The notes beneath the pieces are model-generated. The model had not been told where the DNA came from, made no database searches, and worked only from the letters and a program-made list of their open reading frames with translations. From the NCBI RefSeq assembly GCF_009846865.1, contig NZ_WUWN01000001.1, positions 124,001 to 188,000 of the forward strand: a stretch of DNA of 64,000 bases, given 5' to 3'. The position numbers and the translations under genes are program-made. Source of the stretch: Puerhibacterium puerhi (lineage in GTDB: Bacteria; Actinomycetota; Actinomycetes; Actinomycetales; Cellulomonadaceae). How positions within the stretch are numbered: position 1 is the stretch's first letter; the number at the start of each line of letters is the position of its first letter. Positions 1 through 12,639 of the stretch are shown one piece after another.

Positions 1-112
1 GCATGAGCTCGACGCCCATGAACACGACGATCGCGTTGCGGCGCAGCAGCACCGTGGCGGCGCCGACGGCGAACAGGATCGCGGCCAGCCACAGGTAGTT
101 GGTCACGGCCAT
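1..112 (-). CDS. nuoK: NADH-quinone oxidoreductase subunit K, N-terminal part only
   Basis: The N-terminal 37 residues of a small membrane subunit of complex I are present; the rest lies beyond the left edge. The protein begins [17 protein letters not shown], enters a first transmembrane helix, and then shows the RRNAIVVFMGVELM segment typical of NuoK, including the Glu of the proton-channel half. NuoK belongs to the membrane arm that couples quinone reduction to proton pumping. The ATG at 112 overlaps the TGA of nuoJ (ATGA), the usual coupling in this operon. Identification is secure from segment plus position; only length and C-terminus are unknown. Confidence 0.93.
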   Translation of the reverse strand, partial: MAVTNYLWLAAILFAVGAATVLLRRNAIVVFMGVELM

Positions 113-1026
113 CAGCCCCGCACCTCCCGGTCGTCGCGCGCTCGCCGGCCCCCGTCGCCGGTGTCGGGCGCGCCGTCGGTCTTCGCGGCCGGTCCACCGT
201 CGGGCGGCGCACCGTCGGCCGGCGCACCGTCGGCGTCGGCCGGCTCCAGCGCCCCGGGGGCGCCGCGCTCGACGAGCGTCTCCTCGGCCGCGAGCACCGC
301 CGTCACCGAGCGCTGCTGGCCGCGGATGCGCAGCACGCGCGGCACCGAGTGCTCCAGCGGCCGGCCGTCGGGGCCGAGCGCCGGGGTGTCCATCGCGGTG
401 TTCTGGGCGTAGACGCCGGGCGCGGGCAGCGGGGTGAGGGGGCGGCCCTCGGCAAGCTGCGCCACGCGCTGCTCGGCGACGAACCGCTGGGTGCGGCGCG
501 GGCCGAGCCGGCGCCGGTGGGTCAGCACGAGGCCGGCGAGCGCGGCGGTGACCAGCAGCACGCCCACGACCTCCATGGCCAGCACGTAGTCGCCGAACAG
601 CACGCGGGCCAGGCCTTCGGGGTTGGTCGCCGCGGCGCCGGCCCCGGGGGCCGCCGCCGGGCCCGGCGGGAGCACCACCCGCCCCACCACGCCGCCGAGC
701 ACCACGAGCAGGCCCAGCCCGAGCAGCACGCCGATCCAGCGCTGGCCGCGGATCGTCTCGGTGAGGGAGTCGGCGGCGTCGACGCCCACGAGCATGAGCA
801 CGAAGAGGAACAGCATCATCACCGCGCCGGTGTAGACGACCACCTGCACGACGCCGAGGAAGGGGGCCTGGCTGGCCACGTAGAGCACGGCGAGCGCGAT
901 CATCACGAACACCACGCAGATCGCCGCGTGCACGGCGCGGCGCACCACGAGCAGCCCCAGGCTCGCCAGGACCATGAGCGGGGCGAGGACGCCGAAGAGG
1001 GCTGCCTCGCCGCCCGAGGTGGTCAT
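112..1026 (-). CDS. nuoJ: NADH-quinone oxidoreductase subunit J with long acidic tail
   Basis: Membrane-arm subunit of complex I, 304 aa. The first ~165 residues form five hydrophobic helices, with [19 protein letters not shown] matching the conserved NuoJ helix 3. After the last helix there is a ~135-residue hydrophilic extension. Its first part ([21 protein letters not shown]) resembles tails of other actinobacterial NuoJ proteins; its last ~50 residues are low-complexity (repeated [10 protein letters not shown]) and look freely variable. Enterobacterial NuoJ has no such tail. Start ATG at 1026 overlaps the nuoI stop (ATGA). The family call is certain; the function of the tail is unknown. 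Confidence 0.96.
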   Translation of the reverse strand: MTTSGGEAALFGVLAPLMVLASLGLLVVRRAVHAAICVVFVMIALAVLYVASQAPFLGVVQVVVYTGAVMMLFLFVLMLVGVDAADSLTETIRGQRWIGVLLGLGLLVVLGGVVGRVVLPPGPAAAPGAGAAATNPEGLARVLFGDYVLAMEVVGVLLVTAALAGLVLTHRRRLGPRRTQRFVAEQRVAQLAEGRPLTPLPAPGVYAQNTAMDTPALGPDGRPLEHSVPRVLRIRGQQRSVTAVLAAEETLVERGAPGALEPADADGAPADGAPPDGGPAAKTDGAPDTGDGGRRARDDREVRG

Positions 1027-1841
1027 GCGTGCACCCCCTTGGGCCGGACGGCGTCCTCCGCCGTCGGCGCGTCAGTGCCCGGCTCGGGCTCCCGCTGGGC
1101 GCCCGCGGCCGCCGTCCCCGCCGCGCGCGCCGCGGCCGACTTGGTCGCCGACCCGCGCAGGCGGTGCCGGGTGGGCCGCGGGGGCGGCGCCTCGCCCTCG
1201 ACGACGCGCGCCGCGGCCTCGACGGTCGGGTCGTCGGGCCGGTGCTCGCGCACCCACGCCACCTGCTCGGCGGTGGGGCCCGTGACCTCGCCGCGGTAGT
1301 ACTCGGTGTCCGTGGTGCCCTCGACCATGGGGTGCGGCGCGGCGAGCATGCCCTCGGCGAGCGGCGCGAGGAGGTCCTGCTTCTCGTAGATCATCCCGGC
1401 GCGGGTCGGCCCCGCCAGCTCGTAGTCGTTGGTCATGGTCAGCGCCCGGGTGGGGCAGGCCTCGATGCACAGACCGCAGAAGATGCAGCGCAGGTAGTTG
1501 ATCTGGTAGACGCGGCCGTACCGCTCGCCGGGGCTGCGGTGCGCGCCGGCGCCGTCGGTGGCGGCGAGGTCGGCGTTGTCGGCGCCCTCGACGTAGATGG
1601 CGTCCGCCGGGCACGCCCAGGCGCACAGCTCGCAGCCGATGCACTTCTCCAGGCCGTCCGCGTACCGGTTGAGCTGGTGGCGGCCGTGGTAGCGCGGCTT
1701 CGGCGGCACCTTCTCGAACGGGTACTGCTCCGTGACGGTCGGCCGGAACATCGACCCGAGCGTGACGCCGAACCCGGCCACCGGGGCCAGCGCCCGCCCG
1801 ATCGGGCCCTTGCGGGGCCGCAGGGGCTGGTAGTCGCTCAT
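1023..1841 (-). CDS. nuoI: NADH-quinone oxidoreductase subunit I (two 4Fe-4S clusters)
   Basis: 272 aa ferredoxin-like subunit that carries clusters N6a and N6b and passes electrons from NuoG to NuoB. Both CxxCxxCxxxCP motifs are intact: C67/C70/C73/C77 and C119/C122/C125/C129. The N-terminus (residues 1-60) packs on the membrane-arm interface. The C-terminal ~70 residues are a Pro/Ala/Arg-rich extension not needed for the cluster fold. The ATG at 1841 overlaps the nuoH TGA. Nothing is missing from the catalytic core. Confidence 0.97.
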   Translation of the reverse strand: MSDYQPLRPRKGPIGRALAPVAGFGVTLGSMFRPTVTEQYPFEKVPPKPRYHGRHQLNRYADGLEKCIGCELCAWACPADAIYVEGADNADLAATDGAGAHRSPGERYGRVYQINYLRCIFCGLCIEACPTRALTMTNDYELAGPTRAGMIYEKQDLLAPLAEGMLAAPHPMVEGTTDTEYYRGEVTGPTAEQVAWVREHRPDDPTVEAAARVVEGEAPPPRPTRHRLRGSATKSAAARAAGTAAAGAQREPEPGTDAPTAEDAVRPKGVHA

Positions 1842-3259
1842 CGGGACTCCTCCTGGACGGGCTGGTCACGGTCCGGGTCACGGTCCGGGTCACGGTCCGG
1901 GCCGGCCTCGGGGTCGACGAGGTCCGGTTCGACGGCGTGGCGGGCCGCGCGCGGGGACGGCGGCAGGTGCTGGCCCGGCAGGGGCGGGACGGGGTACCCG
2001 CCGGCGAACGGGTCGAACATGCGGGAGCGGGCGACGAACGGGTCGGGCGCGGCGGCGCGCGCGACGCCGCCGACCCCCGCGGCGGCGTCGGCCCGCCGTC
2101 GGGCGCGCCCGGGCCGCAGCACGGCGACCACGAGCGCCAGGAACACCACGGCCACGGCGGTGAGCAGCAGCTCGCCGCCGCCCGCCCCGGCGCCGACGAG
2201 GTCGCCCTGGCGCAGCCACTGCACCACCGACAGCACCACGACCCAGGCGAGGGCGACCGGGATCAGCACCTTCCAGCCGAACACCATGAACTGGTCGTAG
2301 CGCAGGCGCAGCAGCGTGCCGCGGACCCACACGAACACGAACATCAGCGCCCAGAGCTTGGCGAGGAACCACAGCACGGGCCACCAGCCGGTGTTGAGCA
2401 CGCCGTCGCCCACCGCGCTCAGCGGCCACGGGGCCCGCCAGCCGCCGAGGAAGAGCGTGGTGCAGATCGCCGAGACGTTGAGCATGTTGATGTACTCGGC
2501 GAGGAAGAACCACGCGAACTTCATCGACGAGTACTCGGTCATGTAGCCCGAGACGAGCTCGCCCTCGGCCTCCGGCAGGTCGAACGGCAGGCGGTTGGTC
2601 TCGCCGATCATCGAGATCAGGTAGACGGCGAACGCCGGCAGCAGCGGCAGGAACCACCACAGCCGCGCCTGGGACTCGACGATGCTGGAGGTCGACATCG
2701 ACCCGGCCATCACGAACACGCTGACCAGCGACAGGCCCATCGCCAGCTCGTAGCTGATCACCTGGGCGGTGGACCGCACGGCGCCCAGCAGCGGGTAGGT
2801 CGAGCCGGACGACCAGCCGCCGAGCACGATGCCGTAGACGCCCACCGAGGCGCAGGCGAGCACGTACAGCACGGCCACCGGGAAGTCGGTGAGCTGCGCC
2901 GGCGTGGAGTAGTCGGTGAACGGGATCGTCACCTCGGGCCCGAACGGGATCACCGCGAACACCAGCAGGGCGCAGAACACCGAGATCATCGGCGCCAGCA
3001 GGTAGACGACCCGGTCGGCCGCGGTGACGTTGACGTCCTCCTTGAGCAGCAGCTTCATCGCGTCCGCGAGCGACTGCAGCAGGCCGAACGGGCCGTGCAC
3101 GTTGGGGCCCGGCCGCACCTGCATGCGCGCCACGACCTTGCGCTCGAACCAGATCGCGACGAGCACCGACAGCAGCAGGAACACGACGATCAGCACGGCC
3201 TTGACGACCGACGTCCAGATCGTGTCCTGGCTGAAGTCCGCCGCGACGCCGGGGATCAT
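1838..3259 (-). CDS. nuoH: NADH-quinone oxidoreductase subunit H
   Basis: 473 aa membrane subunit at the quinone-binding chamber, with about eight hydrophobic helices. Diagnostic segments are [17 protein letters not shown] near the N-terminus and [20 protein letters not shown] in the middle, the loop that lines the quinone tunnel. I chose the ATG at 3259 because it overlaps the nuoG stop and gives the family N-terminus. The C-terminus carries a ~70-residue hydrophilic tail ending in a DRDP repeat encoded by a 12-nt unit present three times (about 1864-1899). The tail is longer than in E. coli NuoH and probably variable. Confidence 0.96.
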   Translation of the reverse strand: MIPGVAADFSQDTIWTSVVKAVLIVVFLLLSVLVAIWFERKVVARMQVRPGPNVHGPFGLLQSLADAMKLLLKEDVNVTAADRVVYLLAPMISVFCALLVFAVIPFGPEVTIPFTDYSTPAQLTDFPVAVLYVLACASVGVYGIVLGGWSSGSTYPLLGAVRSTAQVISYELAMGLSLVSVFVMAGSMSTSSIVESQARLWWFLPLLPAFAVYLISMIGETNRLPFDLPEAEGELVSGYMTEYSSMKFAWFFLAEYINMLNVSAICTTLFLGGWRAPWPLSAVGDGVLNTGWWPVLWFLAKLWALMFVFVWVRGTLLRLRYDQFMVFGWKVLIPVALAWVVVLSVVQWLRQGDLVGAGAGGGELLLTAVAVVFLALVVAVLRPGRARRRADAAAGVGGVARAAAPDPFVARSRMFDPFAGGYPVPPLPGQHLPPSPRAARHAVEPDLVDPEAGPDRDPDRDPDRDQPVQEESR

Positions 3260-5858
3260 CGCGCACCTCCCCGCCCCGTGCCGGCGCCGCCGGGCGGCTC
3301 GGAGGGCGCCGGGGTCTCCGCGGCCGGCGCGATCCGCACGACGTCGCCGGGCGCGGCGCCGAGCGCGTCGTGCACCCGGCAGCCGGCGGAGGCCAGCGGC
3401 AGCCAGACGACGTGGTCGACCATCGGCGTCACCTGCACCGGCAGCGTGATCCCGCCCCGGTCGGTGGAGACGGTGACGAGGTCGCCGTCGAAGACGTCGA
3501 CGGCGGCGGCCGTCGTGGCGCTCATCCGCGCCACGGCCCTCTTGGCGGTGCCGGCGAGGAACTGCTCGCCGGTCTGCAGCGCGCCGTCGTCGAGCAGCAG
3601 GTGCCACGACGCCAGCACGGCGGTGCCGGGCTCGACCGGTGCCGGGACCGGCGGGACGGCGGTCGGCGCGGGCGTCCGCCGGCCCGTCCAGGCAGGCAGC
3701 GCGCCGGCCGCCCGGTGGGCCTCGAGCGCCGTGGCGGCGCCGAGGTCCGCCCCGAGCTGCTCGGCCAGGGCGTGCAGCACGCGGTGGTCGGGCAGCGCCG
3801 CCGACTCGAGCGCCTGGCCGAACGGGCGCACCCGCCCCTCCCAGTTCCAGTACGACCCGGCGCGCTCCGCCGGCGGCGCCACCGGCAGCACGACGTCGGC
3901 GAGCGCCGTGACCTCCGAGGCGCGGACCTCGAGGGAGACGACGAAGCCGGCGGCCGCGAGCGCCGTGCGGGCGTGCTGGGGGTCGGGCAGGTCGGCGAGC
4001 TGCAGGCCCCCCACGAGCGCGCCGCCGAGCTGGCCGACCGACAGGCCGTCGAGGATGCCGGCGAGGTCCCGGCCGGGCGCGTCCGGCAGGGCCTCGGGTG
4101 CGACGCCCCACGCGGCGGCCACCTCGGCCCGCGCGGCCGGGTCCGTCAGCGGGCGACCGCCGGGCAGCAGCCCGGGCAGCAGCCCCGCCTCGACGCCGCC
4201 GCGCTCCCCCGCCCGGCGCGGCACCCACGCCAGGCGCGCCCCGGTGGCGGCGGCGACGCGCAGCGCCGCGCTGTAGGCGCCGCGCACCCCGGCGAGGCGC
4301 TCGCCGACGAGCACGACCGCGCCCGGCCGGGCGAGCGCCTCGGCGACCGCGGCGACGGGCTCCGCGTCGACGCGGGCGGGCAGCAGCTCGCCGGTCGTCT
4401 GCCGCGCGATCGCGCGCAGCCACTCCCCCTCGGTGCCGGGCGCGGCCGGCAGCAGGGTGCCGTCGAGGCGCCGCAGGCCCCGGGAGGCGAACGGCGCCAG
4501 GCCGAACACCCGGGTCCCGTTCCTGCGCACCCCGTTGCGCAGGCGCAGGAACGTGACGCCGGCCTCCTCCTCGGCCTCGAGCCCCGCCAGCAGCACCGCC
4601 GGCGCCCGCTCGAGGTCGGCGAAGGTCACGCCGACGCCCGTGCCGGCGACCGCGTGCGCGAGGAACGCCGCCTCCTCCGGGCCGTGGACGCGCGCCCGCT
4701 GGTCGACGTCGTCGGTGCCCAGCACCGCCCGGGCGAACCGCGACCAGGCGAACGCGTCCTCGACGGTCAGCCGGCCGCCGGGCAGCACGCCGACGCCGCC
4801 GGCCGCCTGCGCCCGTGCCAGCCCCTCGGCGGCGAGCTCCAGCGCCTCGACCCAGGAGGCGGGCCGCAGCACGCCGTCCTCGCGCACCAGCGGCGTGGTG
4901 ATCCGGTCGGGCCCCGCCTGCCAGGTGAAGGCGAACCGGTCCTTGTCGGTGATCCACTCCTCGTTGACGGCGGGGTCCTCCCCGGCGAGGCGCCGCAGCA
5001 CCACGCCCCGGCGGTGGTCGACGCGGATGGCCGACCCGCAGGAGTCGTGCTCGGCGACCGCCGGCGTGGAGACCAGGTCGAACGGCCGGGCGCGGAACCG
5101 GTAGGCGGCCCCGGTCAGCGCGCCCACCGGGCAGATCTGGATCGTGTTGCCCGAGAAGTACGAGGAGAACGGCGCGCCGGTCGCGTCGGGGCGCGCGGCG
5201 CCCGCGGGGACGTCGAAGTCGAGCACCGCCTCGTCGAACCGGCCGATCTGCTGGTCGGCCCCGCGCTCCTGCAGCGCGATGAACGCGTCGCCGGCGACCT
5301 CCTCGCTGAACCGCGTGCACCGCTGGCACAGCACGCACCGCTCCCGGTCGAGCAGGATCTCCGTCGAGACGGCGATCGGCTTGGGGAACGTCCGCTTCAC
5401 GTCGCGGAACCGGGACGTGGCCCGCCCGCTGGTCATGGCCTGGTTCTGCAGCGGGCACTCGCCGCCCTTGTCGCACACCGGGCAGTCGAGCGGGTGGTTC
5501 ATGAGCAGCAGCTCCATGACGCCCCGCTGGGCGGTCGCGGCCACCTCGGAGGTGCGCTGGGTGTGCACCACCATGCCGGGCGTGGCCTCGAGGGTGCACG
5601 AGGCCTGCGGCTTGGGCATCGTGCGCAGGTTGCCCTCACGGTCGGGCGTGGCGACCTCGACGAGGCACTGGCGGCAGGCGCCGGCCGGGGCCAGCAGCGG
5701 GTGGTCGCAGAACCGCGGGATCGCGATGCCCACCTGCTCGGCGGCGCGGATCACCAGCGTGCCCTTGGGCACCGTGACCTCGAGCTCGTCGAGCGTGAAC
5801 GTCACGGTCTCCACGGGCGCCGGGGCCGCCCCCTGCGCTGCCTTGTCGGCGGTCGTCG

Positions 5859-5862
<4 letters not shown>
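3256..5862 (-). CDS. nuoG: NADH-quinone oxidoreductase subunit G
   Basis: 868 aa peripheral-arm subunit with the chain of iron-sulfur clusters between NuoF and NuoI. The N-terminal 2Fe-2S domain has C52, C63, C66 and C89. The [18 protein letters not shown] segment supplies the cysteines for N5, and [11 protein letters not shown] plus the Cys of NTIQICPVG supply a 4Fe-4S cluster. A molybdopterin oxidoreductase-like fold follows, as in the family, without evidence of its own cofactor activity. The ATG at 5862 overlaps the nuoF stop. Confidence 0.97.
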
Positions 5863-7183
<1,321 letters not shown>

Positions 7184-7187
<4 letters not shown>

Positions 7188-8071
7188 CGGGCGTCCCCCT
7201 CGCGGTCCTCGGCCTTCTCGCGGGCCGTGTCCTGCGGCCCGGTGGGCTCGCGCTCGGCGCTCGAGCCCGGCTCGCCGGCGCCCGGCTCGCCCTCCGCCGT
7301 GGCACCGGCCGGCGCGCCCTCGGGCGCCAGCGGCTCCTCCGGCTCGGTCGCCGGCGCCGGCGCCGTCCAGCCGTGCTCCCGGGCCAGCCGCAGCCCGGCG
7401 AGCGACGGGCCGCCCGCCCCGACGCCCTCGTCGGCGCGGCCGTCGGGGAACCCGGCCAGCACCCGGCTCATCTCCCGGAACGTGCACACGCGCGCGGCGC
7501 CGCGGGTGGGGGCCACCGGCTCGCCGGCCCGCAGCCGGTCCGCGAGCTCCACCGCCGAGGCCGGCGTCTGGTTGTCGAAGAACTCCCAGTTGACCATCAC
7601 CACGGGCGCGTAGTCGCAGGCGGCGTTGCACTCGACCCGCTCGAGGGTGATGGCGCCGTCCGGCGTGGTCTCGTCGTGCCCCACCCGCAGGTGCGCGCTG
7701 AGCTCGTCGAAGATCGCGTCGCCGCCCATCACCGCGCACAGCGTGTTGGTGCACACCCCCACGGTGTAGGTGCCGTTGGGGTGGCGCTTGTACTGCGTGT
7801 AGAACGTCGCGACGGCGGAGACCTCGGCCGCCGTCAGCCCGAGCCGCCGCGCGCAGAACAGGATCCCGTCGCGGCTGACGTACCCGTCGACCGACTGCAC
7901 CAGGTGCAGCAGCGGCAGCAGCCCCGAGCGCGGCTCGGGGTAGCGGGCCAGGATCGCGGCGGCGTCGGCCTCCAGGGCCCGCAGCGTCTCGGCGTCGTAG
8001 CCGGGCGGCGGGGCGGTGCTCACCGTCTCGGTGGTCTGCGGGCCACCGCCCGCCCGTGGCTCCTCGCTCAT
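7184..8071 (-). CDS. nuoE: NADH-quinone oxidoreductase subunit E (2Fe-2S)
   Basis: 295 aa thioredoxin-like 2Fe-2S subunit (cluster N1a). The ligands follow the family spacing: C107-x4-C112 and C148-x3-C152. The conserved domain ends near residue 215. A further ~80 residues are Pro/Glu/Gly-rich and disordered-looking, making this protein longer than E. coli NuoE (about 166 aa). The ATG at 8071 overlaps the nuoD stop. C-terminal extensions recur in NuoJ, NuoH and NuoI here, so the tail is not an isolated frameshift artefact. Confidence 0.96.
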
Positions 8072-9411
8072 CGGTCCACCCCTCCCAGCACCGGGTCCAG
8101 GGACGCGACGGCGACGACGACGTCGGCCACCTGGCCGCCCTCGCACATCACCGACACGGCCTGGAGGTTGTTGAACGACGGGTCGCGGAAGTGCGCGCGG
8201 TACGGCCGGGTCCCGCCGTCGGACACCACGTGCACACCCAGCTCGCCGCGCGGGTGCTCGACCGTCTGCCACGCCTGGCCCACCGGGACCCGGAAGCCCT
8301 CGGTCACCAGCTTGAAGTGGTGGATCAGTGCCTCCATCGAGGTGCCCATGATCGTGCGGATGTGCTCGAGGGAGTTGCCCTGCCCGTCCGCGCCGACCGC
8401 CAGCTGCGCCGGCCAGGCGATCTTGCGGTCGGCCACCATCACCGGCTGCTCGGCCGTCGCCGCCAGCCGCTGCAGGCACTGCTCGACGATCCGCAGCGAC
8501 TGGTAGCACTCCTCCACCCGCAGCACCACGCGGTCGTAGCTGTCGGCGTTCGTCGAGGTGGGCACGTCGAAGTCGTAGGTCTCGTAGCCGCAGTACGGGA
8601 ACGCCTTGCGCACGTCGTACGGCAGGCCGGCCGAGCGCAGCACCGGCCCGGTGATACCCAGGGCCATGCACCCGGTCAGGTCGAGCGTGCCGACGTCGGT
8701 CAGCCGGGCCCGGAAGATCGGGTTGGCCAGCAGCAGGTCGCCCAGCTGGCCGAGGTACTTGCGCACCTCGCGCAGGGCGTGGCGCACCTGGTCGCCCAGG
8801 TCGTCCGGAACGTCCTGGGCGACGCCGCCGGGGCGCACGTAGGCGTGGTTCATGCGCAGCCCGGTGACCGCCTCGAAGACCCGCAGGATCTCCTCGCGCG
8901 CGGTGAACGCCACGGTCATCACCGTGGTGGCGCCCATCTCGTTGCCGCCGGTGCCGAGGCACACCAGGTGGGAGGCCACCCGGTTGAGCTCCATCATCAG
9001 CACCCGGACCACCGAGGCCCGCTCGGGCACGTCGTCGGTGATCCCGAGCAGCTTCTCCGTCGCCAGGCAGAACGCCGTCTCCTGGAAGAACGGGGCCAGG
9101 TAGTCCATCCGGGTGCAGAACGTGGTGCCCTGCGTCCAGGTGCGGAACTCCATGTTCTTCTCGATGCCGGTGTGCAGGTACCCGACGCCGCACCGGGCCT
9201 CCGTGACGGTCTCCCCGTCGATCTCGAGCATCAGCCGCAGCACCCCGTGGGTGGACGGGTGCTGGGGGCCCATGTTGACGACGATCCGCTCCTCGCCCAC
9301 CACCTCGCGGGCGATCTCGTCCCAGTCGCCGCCCGAGGCCTCGAACATCGGCGTGCCGCCGGCGAGGTCGTCGACGGCCGGCGTGGCGTGGTACCCGGTC
9401 TGCGCGGTCAT
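8068..9411 (-). CDS. nuoD: NADH-quinone oxidoreductase subunit D
   Basis: 447 aa subunit that forms the quinone head-group pocket with NuoB and is related to the large subunit of NiFe hydrogenase. The segment [16 protein letters not shown] holds the conserved His of the pocket, and [15 protein letters not shown] follows. The start ATG at 9411 gives the [12 protein letters not shown] leader usual in actinobacteria. It is spaced directly against nuoC, whose stop begins at 9408. No motif is damaged. Confidence 0.97.
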   Translation of the reverse strand: MTAQTGYHATPAVDDLAGGTPMFEASGGDWDEIAREVVGEERIVVNMGPQHPSTHGVLRLMLEIDGETVTEARCGVGYLHTGIEKNMEFRTWTQGTTFCTRMDYLAPFFQETAFCLATEKLLGITDDVPERASVVRVLMMELNRVASHLVCLGTGGNEMGATTVMTVAFTAREEILRVFEAVTGLRMNHAYVRPGGVAQDVPDDLGDQVRHALREVRKYLGQLGDLLLANPIFRARLTDVGTLDLTGCMALGITGPVLRSAGLPYDVRKAFPYCGYETYDFDVPTSTNADSYDRVVLRVEECYQSLRIVEQCLQRLAATAEQPVMVADRKIAWPAQLAVGADGQGNSLEHIRTIMGTSMEALIHHFKLVTEGFRVPVGQAWQTVEHPRGELGVHVVSDGGTRPYRAHFRDPSFNNLQAVSVMCEGGQVADVVVAVASLDPVLGGVDR

Positions 9412-10184
9412 GAGTACTGCCTCCTGGTGTCCGGCGGCGGCACGGTGGCGCCCTTGTACTCCACGGGGATGCCACCGAGCGGGTAGTCCTTGCGCTGCGG
9501 GTGCCCGGGCCAGTCGTCGGGCATCTCGATGCGCGCCAGCCCCGGGTGGCCGTCGAAGACGATCCCGAAGAAGTCGAACGTCTCGCGCTCGTGCCAGTCG
9601 TTGGCGGGGTACACCGGCGTGGTGGAGGGCACGTGCGGGTCGGCGTCCGGGCAGGCCACCTCGAGCCGCAGGCGCCGCCCGTGGGTCACGGAGGTGAGGT
9701 GGTAGACGGCGTGCAGCTCGCGCCCGACGTCGTGCGGGTAGTGCACGCCCGAGACGCCGAGCGACAGCTCGAACCGCAGGTCGGGGTCGTCCCGCAGGAT
9801 CTGGCACACCGTGACCAGGCGCTCCCGGGCCACCCAGAGGGTCAGCTCGGCCCGGGCGCCCGGCGGGTCGACGACCACGCGCTCGACGGCCTCGTCGAAC
9901 GGCACGCCCCGGGCCGCGAGCACCTCGGCCAGCACGTCGACCGCCTCGTCGAACCACCCGCCGTACGGGCGCTCGGCGGCGCCCGGCATCGCGACGGGCT
10001 GCACCAGGCCGCCGTAGCCGGAGGTGTCGCCGCTGCCGCGGGCGCCGAACAGCCCCCGGCGCACGTCGACGACCTCGGGCTGCGGCAGCGACCCGGTGCC
10101 CGCGGACCCGCTGTCGGTGACCAGCTCGCCCTGGCGCGGCCCCTGGACCTCCTCCGGCTGCGGCACCGGCCTCTCGCCGCTCAC
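9408..10184 (-). CDS. nuoC: NADH-quinone oxidoreductase subunit C
   Basis: 258 aa peripheral-arm subunit. The signature [18 protein letters not shown] and the following [17 protein letters not shown] are intact near the C-terminus. I use the GTG at 10184, because it forms a GTGA overlap with the nuoB stop, as at other joints in this operon; a later GTG in the low-complexity N-terminus would also be possible. The first ~70 residues are poorly conserved in the family. Confidence 0.94.
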   Translation of the reverse strand: MSGERPVPQPEEVQGPRQGELVTDSGSAGTGSLPQPEVVDVRRGLFGARGSGDTSGYGGLVQPVAMPGAAERPYGGWFDEAVDVLAEVLAARGVPFDEAVERVVVDPPGARAELTLWVARERLVTVCQILRDDPDLRFELSLGVSGVHYPHDVGRELHAVYHLTSVTHGRRLRLEVACPDADPHVPSTTPVYPANDWHERETFDFFGIVFDGHPGLARIEMPDDWPGHPQRKDYPLGGIPVEYKGATVPPPDTRRQYS

Positions 10185-10735
10185 CGCAGCAGCCCCTTCA
10201 TCTCGACGGTGGGCGTCGCCTCGAGCGCGGCGGCCTCGGCCGCGGCCGCCGCCTCGCGCCGGTTCACGCCCAGCGGGGCGTCCTGGATCTGCTGGTGCAG
10301 CGCCAGGATCGCGTTGATGAGCATCTCCGGCCGGGGCGGGCAGCCGGGCAGGTAGATGTCCACCGGGACGATGTGGTCGACGCCCTGCACGATCGCGTAG
10401 TTGTTGAACATGCCGCCGCTGGAGGCGCACACGCCCATCGACAGCACCCACTTGGGCTCGCTCATCTGGTCGTAGACCTGGCGCACCACCGGGGCCATCT
10501 TCTGGCTCACGCGGCCGGCCACGATCATCAGGTCGGCCTGGCGCGGCGAGGCGCGGAACACCTCCATGCCGAACCGCGACAGGTCGAACCGCGACGCCCC
10601 GGCGGCCATCATCTCGATCGCGCAGCAGGCCAGCCCGAACGTCACCGGCCACAGCGACGCCTTGCGCAGGTAGCCCGCGACGTCCTCGACCGTCGTCAGC
10701 AGGAAGCCCGACGGCGCCGCCTCTTCCAGCCCCAT
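10181..10735 (-). CDS. nuoB: NADH-quinone oxidoreductase subunit B (cluster N2)
   Basis: 184 aa subunit with the terminal cluster N2 that reduces menaquinone. The ligands are the adjacent pair C37-C38 (in [11 protein letters not shown]), C103 ([11 protein letters not shown]) and C132 ([10 protein letters not shown]). A short Ala/Glu-rich C-terminus follows. A 94-nt gap separates it from nuoA, the only real gap among the nuoA-J joints seen here; it contains a small hairpin (10779-10795). Confidence 0.97.
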   Translation of the reverse strand: MGLEEAAPSGFLLTTVEDVAGYLRKASLWPVTFGLACCAIEMMAAGASRFDLSRFGMEVFRASPRQADLMIVAGRVSQKMAPVVRQVYDQMSEPKWVLSMGVCASSGGMFNNYAIVQGVDHIVPVDIYLPGCPPRPEMLINAILALHQQIQDAPLGVNRREAAAAAEAAALEATPTVEMKGLLR

Positions 10736-10778
10736 GTCCCCTCCCTCGGGAACCGTCCCCGCGCCCGGGGACCCTCGA

Positions 10779-10795
10779 CGCCGGCCGTGCCGGCG
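10779..10795 (-). other. Small hairpin in the nuoA-nuoB gap
   Basis: The 94-nt gap between nuoA and nuoB holds a perfect 7-bp stem (CGCCGGC / GCCGGCG) around a 3-nt loop. There is no T-tract, so a terminator is unlikely; it may mark mRNA processing. I see no coding potential in the gap. Confidence 0.35.
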
Positions 10796-10829
10796 CCCTT
10801 GCCGAACCGCTCCGTGCTCCCGCGCGGGG

Positions 10830-11192
10830 CTACACCCAGTCGAAACCGCCGCGCCGCCACTCGTAGAGGAACGGCACGGTGATGAGGGCCAGGAAGACGA
10901 GCATCGCCACCAGGCCGAACCCCGCGAGCCAGCCGAAGCTGATCGCCCACGGGTAGAGGAACACCACCTCGATGTCGAAGACGATGAACGTCATCGCCAC
11001 GAGGTAGTACTTGATGGGCAGCCGCCCGCCGCCCACGGCGTGCGGCGTCGGCTGGATGCCGCACTCGTACGCCTCGAGCTTGGCGCGGTTGTACCGCCGC
11101 GGCCCGATCACCGCGGAGGAGGCCACGCCGCCGAGCGCGAGCACGGCGGCCACGGCCATGAGGACCAGCACCGGGACGAAGGGGTCGGTCAT
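10830..11192 (-). CDS. nuoA: NADH-quinone oxidoreductase subunit A
   Basis: 120 aa membrane subunit with three hydrophobic helices. The YECGIQPTP loop holds the conserved Cys that changes exposure between active and deactive complex I, and [14 protein letters not shown] is the family signature in helix 2. The ATG at 11192 is preceded by a GGGAGGGACG ribosome-binding site. The next gene upstream on the same strand is the MenJ-like reductase, 76 nt away, so the two are probably cotranscribed. Confidence 0.97.
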   Translation of the reverse strand: MTDPFVPVLVLMAVAAVLALGGVASSAVIGPRRYNRAKLEAYECGIQPTPHAVGGGRLPIKYYLVAMTFIVFDIEVVFLYPWAISFGWLAGFGLVAMLVFLALITVPFLYEWRRGGFDWV

Positions 11193-11268
11193 CGTCCCTC
11201 CCGCAACCGCTTCATCTGTCGATCACTCCCTCGTGCTCGAACCCCGCGGCCTGGCTCGGTCGTGCCGG

Positions 11269-12576
11269 CTACGCTGCCGGCACCACCCGGGTCAGTGCCT
11301 GGATCACCCTGTCGGACCAGTCCCCGCCGCGCGGCTCGTAGTTGTCGCTCAGCAGCTTCACGGCCAGCCGCATCACCACCGGCGTCGGCAGCCCGTAGCG
11401 GATCCCGAGCCGGATCACCGCCGGGTGCTCGATGATCCGGACGAACGCCCGGCCGAGCGTGTAGTACCCGCCCAGCTCCGCGCGCATGCGCTCGGCGTAG
11501 GTGCCGAGCGTGCGCTCGCGGCCGGCGTCGGTGGTGCGCGCGCGGGCCTGAGCGATCGCCTCGGCGGCGACGCGCCCCGCCTGCAGCGCGTAGGCGATGC
11601 CCTCCCCGTTGAACGGGCTGACCATGCCGGCGGCGTCCCCCACGAGCAGCGCGCCGTCGCGGTACAGCGGGGAGCGGTTGAAGCCCATCGGCAGGGCGGC
11701 GCCCCGCACGGGACCGAGCTGGTTCTCGGGCGTGAAGCCCCACTCCTCGGGGGCGCTGGCGACCCACCGGGCGAGCATCGAGCGGTAGTCGTGCCCCGCG
11801 GCGGACTGCCGCGCCGGGGTCGAGCTCACCGAGCCGAGGCCCACGTTGGCCGTGCCGTCGCCGAGCGCGAAGATCCACCCGTAGCCGGGCATGAGGTTCG
11901 ACCGGCCCGGCTCGCCGTCCCACAGCTCGAGGTGCGACTCCATCCACGCGTCGTCGTGCCGCGCCGTGGTGCCCGACGGCGTCGCGGTGCGGAAGTAGGT
12001 CCGCACCGCCGTGCCGATCGGGCGGTCGTCGCGCCGCGCGATGCCCAGGGCCGTCGCGAACCGCGAGGAGACGCCGTCGGCCGCGACGACGACGGGCGCC
12101 CGGTAGGTGACCTCGCGCCGGTCGGCGTCCTGCGCCCGCACGCCCACCACGCGGCCGGTCCGCTCGTCGAGCAGCGGGCCGGTCACCCGCGTGCGCTCGA
12201 GCAGCTTGGCGCCGCTGGCCTGCGCGTGCTGGGCGAGGAGGTGGTCGAGCGTCATGCGGGAGCGCGCCAGCCCGTAGCCGGGGTAGGCGGCGACGTCCGG
12301 CCAGGGCAGCTCCCAGGCGCGCCCGCCGGCCACCACCCGCAGCCCGCGGTTGCGGATCCAGCCGTCCTCGGGGTCCGTGTGCACGCCCATGCGGGCCAGC
12401 TCGGACACGGCGCGCGGCGTCAGGCCGTCGCCGCACACCTTGTCGCGGGGGAACGCGGCCTTCTCGAGCAGCAGCACGTCGAGGCCCGCGGACGCGCACC
12501 AGTGCGCGGCGGAGGAGCCGGCCGGGCCGGCGCCCACCACGATCACGTCCGCGTCGTCGCGGCGGTCTGCTCGCAC
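11269..12576 (-). CDS. menJ: Geranylgeranyl reductase family flavoprotein, probable menaquinone beta-isoprene reductase
   Basis: 435 aa FAD-dependent reductase. The N-terminal Rossmann motif is VIVVGAGPAGSSAAHWC, followed by FPRDKVCGDGLTPRAV, which is characteristic of the geranylgeranyl reductase family, and GDAAGMVSPFNGEGIAYAL near residue 290, the second FAD segment. In mycobacteria the homologue MenJ saturates one isoprene unit of menaquinone-9. Position directly upstream of nuo and near the men genes supports a quinone-tailoring role. Start is GTG 12576 with an upstream GAGGTGA. Substrate is inferred; archaeal-type lipid reduction is less likely in this context. Confidence 0.85.
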   Translation of the reverse strand: MRADRRDDADVIVVGAGPAGSSAAHWCASAGLDVLLLEKAAFPRDKVCGDGLTPRAVSELARMGVHTDPEDGWIRNRGLRVVAGGRAWELPWPDVAAYPGYGLARSRMTLDHLLAQHAQASGAKLLERTRVTGPLLDERTGRVVGVRAQDADRREVTYRAPVVVAADGVSSRFATALGIARRDDRPIGTAVRTYFRTATPSGTTARHDDAWMESHLELWDGEPGRSNLMPGYGWIFALGDGTANVGLGSVSSTPARQSAAGHDYRSMLARWVASAPEEWGFTPENQLGPVRGAALPMGFNRSPLYRDGALLVGDAAGMVSPFNGEGIAYALQAGRVAAEAIAQARARTTDAGRERTLGTYAERMRAELGGYYTLGRAFVRIIEHPAVIRLGIRYGLPTPVVMRLAVKLLSDNYEPRGGDWSDRVIQALTRVVPAA

Positions 12577-12639
12577 GTGCTCACCTCGCTCTCACCCTCC
12601 CGGCCGCGGCACCGTCGCCACACCCGGATCGAGTGGTCC

